From NCBI RefSeq assembly GCF_014697625.1, contig NZ_JACJSG010000008.1, forward strand, positions 147,670-211,669: a DNA stretch of 64,000 nt. Reading direction: 5' to 3'. Below, piece by piece: positions 24,975 to 34,520 of the stretch (the first letter of the stretch is position 1; each line of letters begins with the position of its first letter). Under the pieces are notes generated by a model, which was not told where the DNA came from, made no database searches, and saw nothing but the letters and a program-made list of their open reading frames with translations. The position numbers were made by a program, and so were the translations under genes. Source of the stretch: Anabaena azotica FACHB-119. GTDB lineage: Bacteria > Cyanobacteriota > Cyanobacteriia > Cyanobacteriales > Nostocaceae.

Positions 24975-25936
24975 TTTTTATCTCGAGAAGCGGTCTTGTC
25001 CCTACGGGGAAGTAAACTATGCACAGCGCGTCGAAGACGTGGTAAACCGGGTATACGTGAAACCAGTGCTATTGCCTGATCACTAATTTGACGACCCAAA
25101 CTGAACAACCCAGGAGCCACAGCTTCCCGATCCACAACCGGAGATAATCGAGCCTCTAAAGACTCTTTGAGCTTCCTAATTGTCAGTGGTCTATTAAGAG
25201 TTCCCCTTTCGGCGAGGGAAATAGAACCCGTTTCTTCTGATACAACGACACATATACAATTTTCGACCCGCTCAGTAATTCCCATTGCAGCCCGATGGCG
25301 TGTTCCCAACTGGCGCGAGGCTGTGCGTCCCGAAAGCGGTAAGATTATACCCGAAGATACGATTCTTGAGCCACGAATTAATGTAGCCCCATCATGCAGC
25401 AAGGTCTTTGGCTGAAAGATTGTCTGTATAAGTTCCTTAGAAACATCGGCGTTGAGCTTAACGCCAGGTACAGAAAAATCTCGCTCATCAATGGGGCCAG
25501 TGGTTTCCAATATTAATAAAGCTCCGATACGGTTTTTTGAAAGTTCCTTAACCGCTTCGACTATTTCATCAATTACACTATCAGACTTGGGAATGCTTAA
25601 ATTAGCTGGTTGTAATAATTGGCGAAATTCACCACGCCCCAATTGTTCCAAAAAACGGCGAAATTCTGACTGTAAAGCCACAGCCATCGCCACAGCACAG
25701 CCAATCACCAATTTTTCCAAAACAAAATTTAGCAGGGGTAGACCGAATCTGCCACTCAGTGCTGAAGCCAGCATCAACACAATAAATCCTCGCACCAACC
25801 ACAAAGTCCGGCGCTCATTAATGATCACCAGTATCATGTAGGTCAGCATCAACACCAATACAATATCCAGAGTCCCCAGTAGCAAGGACTGTGACCATCC
25901 CAGGTTTGCCAGCCATTGCTTCCACCAATCTTTCAT
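24971..25936 (-). CDS. cdaA: Diadenylate cyclase CdaA (c-di-AMP synthase)
   Basis: It makes cyclic di-AMP from two ATP. The 321-aa protein has three N-terminal membrane helices (about residues 18-100), followed by the DAC domain with its two diagnostic motifs, DGA ([11 protein letters not shown]) and RHR (GTRHRAAMG). A C-terminal extension of about 60 residues rich in Arg/Pro ([19 protein letters not shown]...) follows. Cyanobacterial c-di-AMP acts in osmotic, potassium and day-night control. The CdaA-type topology places the active site at the inner face of the membrane. It overlaps uppS by four bases, which ties second-messenger synthesis to cell-wall lipid carrier supply. The upstream spacer to lysA is an STRR array. 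Confidence 0.94.
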   Translation of the reverse strand: MKDWWKQWLANLGWSQSLLLGTLDIVLVLMLTYMILVIINERRTLWLVRGFIVLMLASALSGRFGLPLLNFVLEKLVIGCAVAMAVALQSEFRRFLEQLGRGEFRQLLQPANLSIPKSDSVIDEIVEAVKELSKNRIGALLILETTGPIDERDFSVPGVKLNADVSKELIQTIFQPKTLLHDGATLIRGSRIVSSGIILPLSGRTASRQLGTRHRAAMGITERVENCICVVVSEETGSISLAERGTLNRPLTIRKLKESLEARLSPVVDREAVAPGLFSLGRQISDQAIALVSRIPGLPRLRRAVHSLLPRRDKTASRDKK

Positions 25937-25950
25937 GACATCTGGATTCT

Positions 25951-26056
25951 AATAGTCAATAGTCAATAGTCAATAGTCATTAGTCAACAGTCATTAGTCA
26001 TTAGTTACATAGATTGCTCTATGGACTATGGACTATTGACTGTTGACTATGGACTA
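25951..26056. repeat. STRR array (agtcaat/agtcatt units, with inverted part)
   Basis: Heptamer units such as agtcaat and agtcatt (left) are followed by inverted actattg/actatgg units (right), so the transcript could fold back. It fills the lysA-cdaA spacer and supplies the last bases of the lysA stop. Confidence 0.85.
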
Positions 26057-27448
26057 GTTCTTCAATCTTTCTGGTAGACGATCTTGTCTAATCAAGTCTT
26101 GATAGGTTTCGCGTTGCAAAATTAAGTTTGCTTCGCCGTTTGCCACTACAACTGCTGCCGGTCGGGGTAGGCGGTTATAGTTAGAGGCCATACTGTAATT
26201 GTACGCACCAGTTGCCATAACTACGAGAATATCCCCAGGTTCAGTTTTTGGCAGTTGGGCATTTTTAATCAGAATATCGCCTGATTCGCAATGCTTACCC
26301 GCAACAGTTACTATTTCTGTATGGGGTGCAGACAATTTATTGGCAATTACTGCCCGATAAACTGATTGATAGGTAATTGGGCGTGGGTTATCGGACATAC
26401 CCCCGTCAATGGAAACGTAGGTACGGATATCCGGTATTGTTTTTGTAGATCCAATAGTGTATGCGGTAACACAGCTTGTGGCAATGAGCGATCGCCCTGG
26501 TTCTGATAATAATTTTGGTAAAGGCAAGTTTTCGGCTGCACAAGCTTGTTGTACTACTTCACAAATCGCTTTCACCCACTCATCAATACTTGGTGGATCG
26601 TCTGATTCTACATATTTAATTCCCAAACCGCCGCCAACATTTAACTCGGTGACATTTAAGCCGTATTTGCTAGCATCGCGCAGCCATTGCACCATGACAG
26701 CCGCTAAATCCCGATGGGGTTGGCGTTCAAAAATTTGCGAACCAATATGAGCGTGTAAACCTACACAGTTTAAACTTGGTTGCTGACTGACAAACTGAAA
26801 AACATCATTCAAGTCGTTGGGGTCAAAGCCAAATTTACTATCTAGGTGTCCGGTACGGATGTACTCGTGGGTATGACATTCAATTCCCGGAGTCAGCCGC
26901 AACATCATCCGAATTGGCTGTTCTCCTTGAGCTAAATTCGCCAAGGTACGCAATTCGTACCAGTTATCTACCACAATGGTGACATCTGCATCTATCGCTA
27001 GACGTAATTCTTCCAGAGACTTATTATTGCCGTGGAGGTAAATTTTTGCGGGACTTACACCAGCAGTTAGTGCAGTGTAGAGTTCACCACCGGAAACGAC
27101 ATCAATTCCTAAACCCTCTGAGCCGGCGATCGCACATACAGCTAAACAATTCCATGCTTTAGAAGCATACAATACCTGAGATTCGCCTGGATAATACTTT
27201 TGGAAACTATCTCGATATTGCCGACAAGCTGTTCTGAGGGTTTCTTCATCTAATATATATAAAGGTGAACCAAACTGCTCAACTAGAGTTGCGACATCAC
27301 ACCCACCGATTTCCAGGTTTCCCTCACCGTTAATTTTGGCAGTTAAAGGTAAAAGTTCCTGATTGGGCGAAATAATTGTACTTGTGTTTTGTTCGGGTAA
27401 ATACTGAGTTCCAGTATTTTGAACCCCAACCGGGTGAGTTGATACCAT
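26054..27448 (-). CDS. lysA: Diaminopimelate decarboxylase
   Basis: It decarboxylates meso-diaminopimelate to L-lysine with pyridoxal phosphate. The 464-aa fold type III protein shows the PLP lysine in VLYASKAWNCLAV, HGNNKS, GLHAHIGSQIF, NVGGGLGIKYV, the SEPGRSLIA phosphate-binding segment and the C-terminal CESGDIL and GAYNYSMASNYNR motifs (the conserved Cys and Tyr of the dimer active site). The N-terminal 40 residues are an extension typical of cyanobacterial LysA. The start at 27448 begins MVSTHPVGVQN. It is on the same strand as cdaA-uppS, about 120 bases upstream of cdaA. Confidence 0.95.
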   Translation of the reverse strand: MVSTHPVGVQNTGTQYLPEQNTSTIISPNQELLPLTAKINGEGNLEIGGCDVATLVEQFGSPLYILDEETLRTACRQYRDSFQKYYPGESQVLYASKAWNCLAVCAIAGSEGLGIDVVSGGELYTALTAGVSPAKIYLHGNNKSLEELRLAIDADVTIVVDNWYELRTLANLAQGEQPIRMMLRLTPGIECHTHEYIRTGHLDSKFGFDPNDLNDVFQFVSQQPSLNCVGLHAHIGSQIFERQPHRDLAAVMVQWLRDASKYGLNVTELNVGGGLGIKYVESDDPPSIDEWVKAICEVVQQACAAENLPLPKLLSEPGRSLIATSCVTAYTIGSTKTIPDIRTYVSIDGGMSDNPRPITYQSVYRAVIANKLSAPHTEIVTVAGKHCESGDILIKNAQLPKTEPGDILVVMATGAYNYSMASNYNRLPRPAAVVVANGEANLILQRETYQDLIRQDRLPERLKN

Positions 27449-27479
27449 AACTATATAAGTTGTCCTTGTGCAAAATTAC

Positions 27480-27637
27480 TCAGTTATCAGTTATCAGTTA
27501 TCAGTTATCAGTTATCAGTTGGTTTCTTGGAGAAACACCACAGTAATTAGTGGTGGGCGTTAGTTGGGGGTGTGAATCCTTCACTATACGCTTGATAACT
27601 GTTCACTGTTCACTGTTCACTGTTCACTGTTCACTGG
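27480..27637. repeat. Two STRR arrays between lysA and rimI
   Basis: The unit tcagtta repeats at 27480-27521 and tgttcac at 27592-27637. They lie in the divergent spacer where the promoters of lysA and rimI must also be located. Confidence 0.85.
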
Positions 27638-27692
27638 ATTAATTGTCCCGATCCCAGTTTACAAAGGGTTTGTATTCTTATCCAAGATAAAA

Positions 27693-28241
27693 GTGATATT
27701 ATCCAGCTTAAAACTTAAAACCCTCACCGCGCAGGATTTAACTGCAATCCTTGAACTGGATCAAGCCTGTTTTGGTGGACTATGGACTATGGAGGGCTAC
27801 CAAAGAGAGTTGGATAGTCCCAACAGTGATTTGCTAGGTTTATTTTCTCCCCAGTCCACTGTCAAGTTACTGGGAATGGGTTGTTTTTGGTCAATTTTAG
27901 AAGAAGCCCACATTACAATTGTGGCTGTTCATCCCCGATATCACCGTCAAGGTTTGGGACAGGCTTTATTATATTTTCTCCTCAAAACAGCTGGCGATCG
28001 CGGTTTAGAGCGAGCCACCCTAGAAGTTCGTGCTTCCAATACAGCAGCAATATCTTTATACGAAAAATTTGGGTTCAAAACCGCAGGCAAGCGACGGGGT
28101 TATTACCAAGATAATGGCGAAGATGCCCTAATTCTCTGGCTTCCCGACTTACAATATCCTCAGTTTCAAAAGAAATTACAACACTGGGAAACTATTATTC
28201 TCGATGACTTGGCTCATAGTCACTGGACAGTTGACAGTTGA
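27693..28241 (+). CDS. rimI: Ribosomal protein S18 alanine N-acetyltransferase (RimI type)
   Basis: The 182-aa GNAT enzyme transfers acetyl from acetyl-CoA, in the RimI case to the N-terminal Ala of S18. The acetyl-CoA loop is visible as VHPRYHRQGLGQALL, followed by LEVRASNTAAISLYEKFGF and KRRGYYQDNGEDALILW, the classical RimI C-terminus. The start is a GTG at 27693. The last residues (TVDS) and the stop codon are written by an STRR unit (gacagtt), so the C-terminal end has been shaped by the repeat. Function as RimI is likely, but other protein targets are possible in cyanobacteria. Confidence 0.85.
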   Translation: MILSSLKLKTLTAQDLTAILELDQACFGGLWTMEGYQRELDSPNSDLLGLFSPQSTVKLLGMGCFWSILEEAHITIVAVHPRYHRQGLGQALLYFLLKTAGDRGLERATLEVRASNTAAISLYEKFGFKTAGKRRGYYQDNGEDALILWLPDLQYPQFQKKLQHWETIILDDLAHSHWTVDS

Positions 28242-28307
28242 CAGTTATTAGTTGTCAGTTGTCAGGTTATTTTCACTGTCCACTGTTCACTGTTAACTGA
28301 TAACTGT
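28226..28307. repeat. STRR array overlapping the rimI 3' end
   Basis: Units gacagtt, tgtcagt and cactgtt/taactga run from inside the last codons of rimI into the spacer. Confidence 0.8.
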
Positions 28308-28733
28308 CCCCAATACACACCTTGGCTTAGTTGTCGATATTGAAAAAGACTAACTTAATGAAAAATAATGTAATTTTCTTGATGTAAACCCATTAGATTA
28401 TTTAATAATTAAACGAAAAGTGTTTTAAATAAGATATTTTTTGATAAAAAATCTTGATATTAGTACCCTAATTGTGCTAATAATGGATATTTGTGACAGC
28501 TTATAAAAATAGCCACCTTAATCTTCGGCTGTATATTATTCAAGCCCACAAATGCCAATAAATTCAAACTCCTCAGTAAAGTTGGCAGGGCAAAAGTAAT
28601 AAACGAATAACTATCAGGCTATCAACAGATGTGATAGCTTTTGGATGCTGATTATCTTTAGATACAGACATCCAAACTCTTAGCCTGTGCTAAAATCAGC
28701 GTACCGGCACGACGCAGGTGATAGGATAAAGCC
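28308..28733 (+). other. Long leader region upstream of clpC
   Basis: This 426-base AT-rich region has no coding frame. It ends in a short pre-ATG sequence with a weak aggata. No CIRCE or CtsR-like box was recognised. It is a candidate for an extended 5' untranslated region of clpC. Confidence 0.4.
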
Positions 28734-31205
28734 ATGTTTGAGCGCTTCACAGAAAAAGCCATTAAAGTAATCATGCTGGCCCAAGAAGAGGCCCGCCGTT
28801 TAGGTCACAACTTTGTTGGAACCGAACAAATCCTCCTGGGTTTGATAGGGGAAGGTACGGGAGTTGCGGCCAAGGTGCTGAAATCGATGGGAGTCAATCT
28901 CAAAGATGCCCGCATTGAAGTAGAAAAAATCATAGGCCGGGGTTCGGGCTTTGTGGCCGTGGAAATTCCGTTTACGCCACGGGCAAAGCGGGTTCTAGAG
29001 CTATCCCTAGAAGAAGCGCGCCAATTAGGGCATAACTACATTGGCACCGAGCATCTGCTGTTGGGCCTGATCCGGGAAGGGGAAGGTGTGGCAGCCAGGG
29101 TGCTGGAGAATCTTGGGGTGGATCTATCGAAGGTAAGAACCCAAGTCATCAGGATGTTGGGAGAAACCGCCGAGGTTTCAGCGACTGGTCAATCTGGACG
29201 CACCAAAACACCAACTTTGGATGAATTTGGCTCTAACCTGACCCAAATGGCTACTGATAACAAGCTTGACCCTGTGGTGGGACGCGCCAAGGAAATCGAG
29301 CGTGTGATTCAAATTTTGGGTCGCCGTACAAAAAATAACCCAGTCTTGATTGGTGAACCTGGGGTTGGTAAGACCGCGATCGCCGAAGGTCTAGCATCAC
29401 GCATCGCTAACAAAGATGTCCCCGACATCCTCGAAGATAAGCGTGTTGTGACTCTAGATATCGGTCTGTTGGTCGCTGGAACCAAGTACCGGGGTGAATT
29501 TGAAGAACGCTTGAAGAAAATCATGGATGAGATTCGGCAAGCGGGAAATGTAATTCTTGTAATAGACGAAGTACACACCCTCATCGGTGCAGGTGCGGCG
29601 GAAGGCGCAATCGATGCGGCAAACATCCTCAAGCCAGCTTTGGCGCGGGGTGAATTGCAATGTATCGGGGCGACAACCTTAGACGAGTACCGCAAGCACA
29701 TCGAACGGGACGCAGCGTTAGAGCGGCGCTTCCAGCCAGTAATGGTCGGTGAACCTACCGTCGATGAAACAATAGAAATTTTATATGGTTTGCGCGATCG
29801 CTACGAGCAACACCACAAGCTGAAAATCTCCGATGAGGCTTTAGTCGCAGCAGCGAAATTATCAGATCGTTATATTAGCGATCGCTATCTGCCAGACAAA
29901 GCCATCGACTTGGTTGATGAAGCTGGTTCTCGTGTGCGGTTGATCAACTCCCAACTGCCCCCCGCAGCCAAAGAGTTAGATAAAGAACTGCGCCAAATCT
30001 TAAAAGAAAAAGATGATGCTGTCCGTTCCCAAGACTTTGATAGAGCTGGGGAACTGCGCGATCGCGAAATGGAAATCAAAGCCGAAATTCGCGCGATCGC
30101 CCAAAGCAAGACCAATGCTTCTGGCACAGAAGGTGAAGAGCCTGTAGTGACCGAGGAAGATATTGCACACATCGTTGCTTCTTGGACAGGCGTTCCCGTC
30201 AACAAGCTGACCGAATCTGAATCGGAAAAGCTGCTGCACATGGAAGACACCTTGCACCAGCGCTTAATCGGTCAAGAAGATGCGGTGAAAGCAGTTTCAC
30301 GAGCCATTCGTCGCGCTCGTGTTGGTTTGAAGAACCCCAACCGACCCATTGCTAGCTTTGTCTTCTCTGGGCCGACTGGTGTAGGTAAAACCGAGTTGGC
30401 GAAATCCTTAGCTTCATACTTCTTCGGTTCCGAGGAAGCAATGATCCGCTTGGATATGTCCGAGTACATGGAACGTCACACCGTCAGTAAATTGATTGGT
30501 TCACCGCCAGGTTACGTTGGTTATAACGAAGGTGGACAATTAACCGAAGCTGTCCGCCGTCGTCCTTACACCGTCGTACTGTTCGACGAAATCGAAAAAG
30601 CCCACCCCGATGTCTTCAATATGCTGCTGCAAATTTTAGAAGACGGTCGATTAACAGATGCTAAAGGACGCACCGTAGACTTCAAGAACACCTTGCTGAT
30701 TTTGACATCCAACATCGGCTCCAAGGTAATCGAGAAAGGTGGCGGCGGTATCGGTTTCGAGTTCGCCGACAACCAAAGCGAATCACAATACAACCGTATT
30801 CGCTCCTTGGTGAACGAAGAATTGAAGCAATACTTCCGTCCTGAGTTCCTCAACCGTCTAGATGAGATTATCGTCTTCCGTCAGTTGAGCAAGGCAGAAG
30901 TTACCGAGATTGCGGATATCATGCTCAAAGAAGTATTTGGTCGCTTGACAGAAAAAGGTATAACTTTAGAAGTAAGCGATCGCTTCAAAGACAGACTTAT
31001 CCAAGAAGGCTACAGCCCCAGCTACGGCGCAAGACCATTACGTCGTGCCATCATGCGCTTGCTGGAAGATAGCCTCGCCGAAGAAATTCTTTCTGGTCGC
31101 ATCAAAGATGGCGATATCGCCTTTGTTGATGTCGATGAAAACGGCACTGTGCAAGTTAGTTCTCAACAGCGTCGGGAGTTATTACCCCAAGGTGTTGAGT
31201 CATAG
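28734..31205 (+). CDS. clpC: ATP-dependent Clp protease ATPase ClpC
   Basis: This Hsp100 unfoldase feeds substrates to ClpP-type proteases; in cyanobacteria and plastids it is the main housekeeping Clp ATPase. The 823-aa protein has two N-terminal Clp repeats (1-75 and 76-150), AAA domain 1 with Walker A GEPGVGKT (207-214), a UVR/middle domain ([20 protein letters not shown]), AAA domain 2 with GPTGVGKTE and the sensor [15 protein letters not shown]. No frameshift is seen and the sequence is strongly conserved. It is monocistronic, with a clear terminator at 31245-31276. Confidence 0.97.
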   Translation: MFERFTEKAIKVIMLAQEEARRLGHNFVGTEQILLGLIGEGTGVAAKVLKSMGVNLKDARIEVEKIIGRGSGFVAVEIPFTPRAKRVLELSLEEARQLGHNYIGTEHLLLGLIREGEGVAARVLENLGVDLSKVRTQVIRMLGETAEVSATGQSGRTKTPTLDEFGSNLTQMATDNKLDPVVGRAKEIERVIQILGRRTKNNPVLIGEPGVGKTAIAEGLASRIANKDVPDILEDKRVVTLDIGLLVAGTKYRGEFEERLKKIMDEIRQAGNVILVIDEVHTLIGAGAAEGAIDAANILKPALARGELQCIGATTLDEYRKHIERDAALERRFQPVMVGEPTVDETIEILYGLRDRYEQHHKLKISDEALVAAAKLSDRYISDRYLPDKAIDLVDEAGSRVRLINSQLPPAAKELDKELRQILKEKDDAVRSQDFDRAGELRDREMEIKAEIRAIAQSKTNASGTEGEEPVVTEEDIAHIVASWTGVPVNKLTESESEKLLHMEDTLHQRLIGQEDAVKAVSRAIRRARVGLKNPNRPIASFVFSGPTGVGKTELAKSLASYFFGSEEAMIRLDMSEYMERHTVSKLIGSPPGYVGYNEGGQLTEAVRRRPYTVVLFDEIEKAHPDVFNMLLQILEDGRLTDAKGRTVDFKNTLLILTSNIGSKVIEKGGGGIGFEFADNQSESQYNRIRSLVNEELKQYFRPEFLNRLDEIIVFRQLSKAEVTEIADIMLKEVFGRLTEKGITLEVSDRFKDRLIQEGYSPSYGARPLRRAIMRLLEDSLAEEILSGRIKDGDIAFVDVDENGTVQVSSQQRRELLPQGVES

Positions 31206-31244
31206 TTAAAGTTGGGAATTTAATTCTCAAGTGAAAATTAGCAA

Positions 31245-31276
31245 GCGGTAGAGGATAATTTCTCTACCGTTTTTTA
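31245..31276 (+). terminator. Rho-independent terminator of clpC
   Basis: The stem cggtagag (31246-31253) pairs perfectly with ctctaccg (31262-31269) and is followed by six T residues. It lies 40 bases after the clpC stop. Confidence 0.85.
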
Positions 31277-31430
31277 TTTCGCCCAAAGACGTAAATAAAG
31301 AGAAATATTACTCTTTCAATATGTTTAATAATGCTACGTAACTATATCTGTATAATAAATTTTAACGTTAGTTTTCAGATGTTAAGTTATTATAATATAT
31401 ATGTACTAATAATGCTTCTCAAGGGTAACT

Positions 31431-31988
31431 ATGACTATCCAGTTTAGGTTTCATCCTGAAAAAGCTGTGGAAGCGGCTGCTACATTTCTGAAGCTGCATG
31501 GTAAGCCTATGAAATATTTAGGCTTACTAAAGATGCTGTACATAGCTGATCGTATTGCTTTAGAACGCATGGATCAACCAATCACTGGTGATCATTATGT
31601 ATCGATGGATTATGGGCCTGTCCTTAGTGGTGTTTATGACCTAATTAAAGGTCAACCTGTCGATGATGCTCTACCTCTGTGGTCTGAGTATATTTCTCGT
31701 CGTAGCGCAAATTCTGTTGAATTACTCAAAGACCCAGGAAATGAGGAATTATGTCAAGAGGAAGAAGAGATTATTTTAGAAGTATATCAAACCTTTGGAC
31801 ATCTTGACCCATTTCATGTTGCTGAATGGACTCATGATTTACCAGAATGGCAAGATCCTCATGGTTCTGCTATTCCCATTGCAGTAGAAGAAATTCTGCA
31901 AAATGTTGGTAAAAGTAACGAAGAAATAGAGGAAATTAGACAAGAAGCTATTCGGGAAGCCTATTTAGATGAGGTTATGAATGTCTAG
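31431..31988 (+). CDS. Panacea-domain (DUF4065) protein, putative antitoxin
   Basis: The 185-aa protein starts FHPEKAVEAAATFLKLHGKPMKYLGLLKMLYIADRIAL (given in outline) and continues with PITGDHYVSMDYGPVLSGVYD. These are the landmarks of the SocA/Panacea domain, found in antitoxins that neutralise many unrelated toxins. The C-terminus is acidic and helical (EEILQNVGKSNEEIEEIRQ). It overlaps the next gene by eight bases, the close coupling typical of toxin-antitoxin pairs with the antitoxin first. It opens an accessory run of small overlapping genes after the clpC terminator. The family call is good; antitoxin activity is inferred. Confidence 0.85.
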   Translation: MTIQFRFHPEKAVEAAATFLKLHGKPMKYLGLLKMLYIADRIALERMDQPITGDHYVSMDYGPVLSGVYDLIKGQPVDDALPLWSEYISRRSANSVELLKDPGNEELCQEEEEIILEVYQTFGHLDPFHVAEWTHDLPEWQDPHGSAIPIAVEEILQNVGKSNEEIEEIRQEAIREAYLDEVMNV

Positions 31989-32361
31989 CATCACCATTAA
32001 TCTGGGGGATGCTTTTTTAATAGACACACCTCCGAATGGACAGCATCTTTATATTGCTATAGCACAAACTTCTGACACTGAGTATTTATTCGTCAATATA
32101 ACAACTCGTAAACCTAATTCGGAAGCTGTTTGTATTCTTCTACCTGGTGCGGATGTACCTAATTTTATTGTGCGTGAGTCTGTTGTAGCATACCAATATG
32201 CTCGTATAATGAATCCTACTGTACTTGCAGGTTTAATTAGTGCTGGTAGTCCTATTCCTAAAGGTACTTGTTCACCCTCAGTTTTATCAAAAATTCAGCA
32301 AGGTGGGTTAATTTCCAAACGGTTAAAAAAGAAATTTAAAACTATACTTCAAAATTGTTGA
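31981..32361 (+). CDS. Small protein, PemK/MazF-like candidate toxin paired with Panacea antitoxin
   Basis: The 126-aa protein begins with ITINLGDAFLIDTPPNGQHLYIAIAQ, which resembles the opening of PemK/MazF-type RNases (G-D-x-x-x-V/I-D, then a proline loop and a beta strand). It ends in a basic tail (SKRLKKKFKTILQN). The similarity is weak and read by eye; an SH3-like barrel with another role is possible. Its start lies eight bases inside the Panacea gene, so the pair is translated together. If it is a toxin, it would act in the cytoplasm, probably on RNA or translation. Confidence 0.6.
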   Translation: MSSITINLGDAFLIDTPPNGQHLYIAIAQTSDTEYLFVNITTRKPNSEAVCILLPGADVPNFIVRESVVAYQYARIMNPTVLAGLISAGSPIPKGTCSPSVLSKIQQGGLISKRLKKKFKTILQNC

Positions 32362-32376
32362 GTTGGAATATTACTA

Positions 32377-32667
32377 ATGCAGCTAATTATTCCGCCTCAT
32401 TTACAAAACACCTATAAATTAATCCAATGTGCTTTTCCTAATCGTATTGAAGTAGAAGATTATGAACCACTTGTAGCTTTACTAAGTGAGGAAATTTCAG
32501 ATAGGAACCTAGCAAAAGTAATCGCTTACTACCTTGGTAAAGAATATAGCGTGGTACTTAACGATGTGTATCGAGTACAGTCAATTAATATTCCTAAAGC
32601 TGAAGTTATTGATAATTTAAAAATCAAATTACATAGTTGTGGTTATCAAGAGTGGTTAGAGGAATAA
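32377..32667 (+). CDS. Conserved 96-aa protein, copy A (DUF3349-like)
   Basis: This all-alpha small protein (HLQNTYKLIQCAFPNRIEVEDYE..., then LLSEEISDRNLAKVIAYYLGK) ends in CGYQEWLEE. It resembles the DUF3349 pattern (C-x-F-P-x-G-x-x-x-x-D-Y-x-P-L-x-A-L-L) by eye, but this is not certain. A second copy, about four fifths identical, lies at 34195-34485 beyond the Mrr-type nuclease gene. It ends on TAATG, sharing one base with the next gene. The role is unknown; position suggests an accessory or immunity-like partner of the nuclease module. Confidence 0.7.
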   Translation: MQLIIPPHLQNTYKLIQCAFPNRIEVEDYEPLVALLSEEISDRNLAKVIAYYLGKEYSVVLNDVYRVQSINIPKAEVIDNLKIKLHSCGYQEWLEE

Positions 32668-32948
32668 TGCAGACAACCAATACCACATCATCCCCCGCAC
32701 CAGATCAAGTCAAGAATAACTGGGAATTTACAGAAGTATGGATAGAGCCGATGTTATCGCCTTCATACATTCTTTTATTACTCTGTGATAGTGAGCAAAA
32801 CTGTCAAATTTATGACCCAGCACAGGGTTATAAGATTGTATTTTCTAGTAGTAATTATGAAGCAGCAAAATCATGGTTACTAGGAGATGAGTATGAACCA
32901 ATTGAAGGTAGATTATTAGCTACGGAATTATATGACTCAATTAGATAA
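32667..32948 (+). CDS. Hypothetical 93-aa protein
   Basis: The start is set at the ATG that overlaps the preceding stop (TAATG); an upstream in-frame start at 32637 would run 30 bases into the previous gene. The protein contains EVWIEPMLSPSYILLLLCD and ENCQIYDP-like QNCQIYDPAQGYKIVFSSSN segments, then EAAKSWLLGDEYEPIEGRL. I do not recognise a family. It overlaps the nuclease gene by 17 bases, so it is translationally coupled to it and is a plausible small cofactor or immunity protein. Confidence 0.65.
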   Translation: MQTTNTTSSPAPDQVKNNWEFTEVWIEPMLSPSYILLLLCDSEQNCQIYDPAQGYKIVFSSSNYEAAKSWLLGDEYEPIEGRLLATELYDSIR

Positions 32949-34167
32949 AGCACTACGTCAATTTGAAGCTACTGAGGCAAATTTAGTTAAACTTGAGAAA
33001 CAATGGGATTTGTTACAAAAAAATATACCTAATGGCATTGTTTTCGCTGCAAATCCTATGTATGAGGATGCTTTACGCTCATATAAACATATACTCACAG
33101 GATTGCCGTCGATTGATGGGTGGAAACCACAAACAATACCTTGGGATCTAGATGAGATAGCTCAAAATCGTTTAGATGCTCGTGAATTTGGAGATACAAT
33201 AAATCAAATTGATGTAGAGCGTCAAATTGAGCAGCCTGGTAAAGAGTTAAGAGAATATAGATATAAATTCAATCAGAAGCGACGAAACCTTATTCAAAAT
33301 CGAATTATACAAATTTCTAATGAAATAGATCATCTCTTAGAAAAACTACAAGAAAATTATCCTATTGATTATGAAGATACAATCGATTTCGACAATGAAG
33401 AAGATGTTCAAAGATGGCAAGAGATAGCTTCTAAGAAAATTAAAGATTCTGCTTTGCAAAAAGTCAAAGAAAACATAAAAGAAATAGATGTATTAATCGG
33501 CAGTAGTGTAAATCGGCCTAAAGGCTGGAGTGATATGAGCCGCCATCTTTCATTTGCAGAAATTCATGATTTAAGAGATATTATTCTTTATGATTGGCCA
33601 TCTGTGAAAGCTGGAATCAATAAATCTCTTTATACCTTAGATGAGCCAATTCCAGTAGATATTCAAGATTTAGGTGAACTTGTTGCATCAAACCCTTCAG
33701 GAAATATTATTACTAAATTAAAGTGGAACAACCTTTCTGAAGCAGATTTTGAACGTTTAATCTTTAATCTAGTTACTTCAGAACAGAGCTATGAAAACGC
33801 TGAATGGTTAATGCACACAAATGCCCCAGATCGGGGACGTGATTTGTCTGTTTATCGAGTTTATCGCGATCCATTGAGTGGAGTAATACGTCAAAGAACT
33901 ATCATCCAGTGTAAGCGTTGGCTTAATAAAAGTATTTCTTTACCAGATATTAGTCCTTTAAAAGACCAAGTAAAACTTTGGGAACCGCCTCGAATAGATA
34001 ATTTAATTATTGCTACGACAGGACGTTTTACAGCTGATGCTGTTACCTTTGTTGAGCGGCATAATCTATCAGACTCAGCGATGAAAATTGAGTTGTGGGC
34101 AGAAAGCCGTTTGGAAAGTCTGTTAGCTTCTAAACCGGCATTGATTGCTGAATTTGGCTTGAGATAG
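32932..34167 (+). CDS. Mrr-type restriction endonuclease-like protein with coiled-coil N-terminus
   Basis: The 411-aa protein has a long helical, probably coiled-coil N-terminal half (about 1-45 and 105-190) and a C-terminal PD-(D/E)XK nuclease domain of the Mrr_cat type. The domain starts WNNLSEADFERLIFNLV, has a catalytic-site Asp304 in GRDLSV, and Gln326-x-Lys328 in IIQCKRW, the Q-x-K variant seen in Mrr and related nucleases. It ends ELWAESRLESLLASKPALI. Such enzymes cleave modified or invading DNA. It overlaps the preceding small gene by 17 bases and is flanked by two copies of a 96-aa gene. The target, and whether it needs the neighbours, is unknown. Confidence 0.8.
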   Translation: MTQLDKALRQFEATEANLVKLEKQWDLLQKNIPNGIVFAANPMYEDALRSYKHILTGLPSIDGWKPQTIPWDLDEIAQNRLDAREFGDTINQIDVERQIEQPGKELREYRYKFNQKRRNLIQNRIIQISNEIDHLLEKLQENYPIDYEDTIDFDNEEDVQRWQEIASKKIKDSALQKVKENIKEIDVLIGSSVNRPKGWSDMSRHLSFAEIHDLRDIILYDWPSVKAGINKSLYTLDEPIPVDIQDLGELVASNPSGNIITKLKWNNLSEADFERLIFNLVTSEQSYENAEWLMHTNAPDRGRDLSVYRVYRDPLSGVIRQRTIIQCKRWLNKSISLPDISPLKDQVKLWEPPRIDNLIIATTGRFTADAVTFVERHNLSDSAMKIELWAESRLESLLASKPALIAEFGLR

Positions 34168-34194
34168 CATCTAGACGGAAATTGGTCAATATTT

Positions 34195-34485
34195 ATGCAA
34201 ACAACAATTCTACCTCATCTACAAAGCACCTATAAATTAATCCAATGTACTTTCCCTAATGGTATTGCAGCAGAAGATTATGAACCACTTTTAGCGTTAC
34301 TAAGTGAGGAAATGTCAGATAGGAACTTAGCAGAAGTAATCGCTTACTACCTTGGTAAAGAATATAGTTTGGTGCTTAACGATGTGTATCGAGTACAGTC
34401 AATTAATATTCCTAAAGCTGACGCTGTTGCTAATTTAAAAAATCATTTACTTACTTGTGGTTATCAACAGTGGCTAGAAGAATGA
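34195..34485 (+). CDS. Conserved 96-aa protein, copy B (DUF3349-like)
   Basis: This close paralogue of the protein at 32377-32667 is identical over long stretches, including IAYYLGKEYS, LNDVYRVQSINIPKA and the WLEE end. The copies lie in direct orientation 1818 bases apart and bracket the hypothetical and Mrr-type genes. It could be a duplication product or a dose-increasing partner. No known function. Confidence 0.7.
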   Translation: MQTTILPHLQSTYKLIQCTFPNGIAAEDYEPLLALLSEEMSDRNLAEVIAYYLGKEYSLVLNDVYRVQSINIPKADAVANLKNHLLTCGYQQWLEE

Positions 34486-34520
34486 TTCTAAATGTTATTT
34501 ATTTTGAATGAGTAAGAGCG

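Noticed and set aside
28308..28733. CIRCE or CtsR heat-shock operator before clpC
   Set aside because: No inverted TTAGCACTC-type repeat or tandem heptad was found in the leader.
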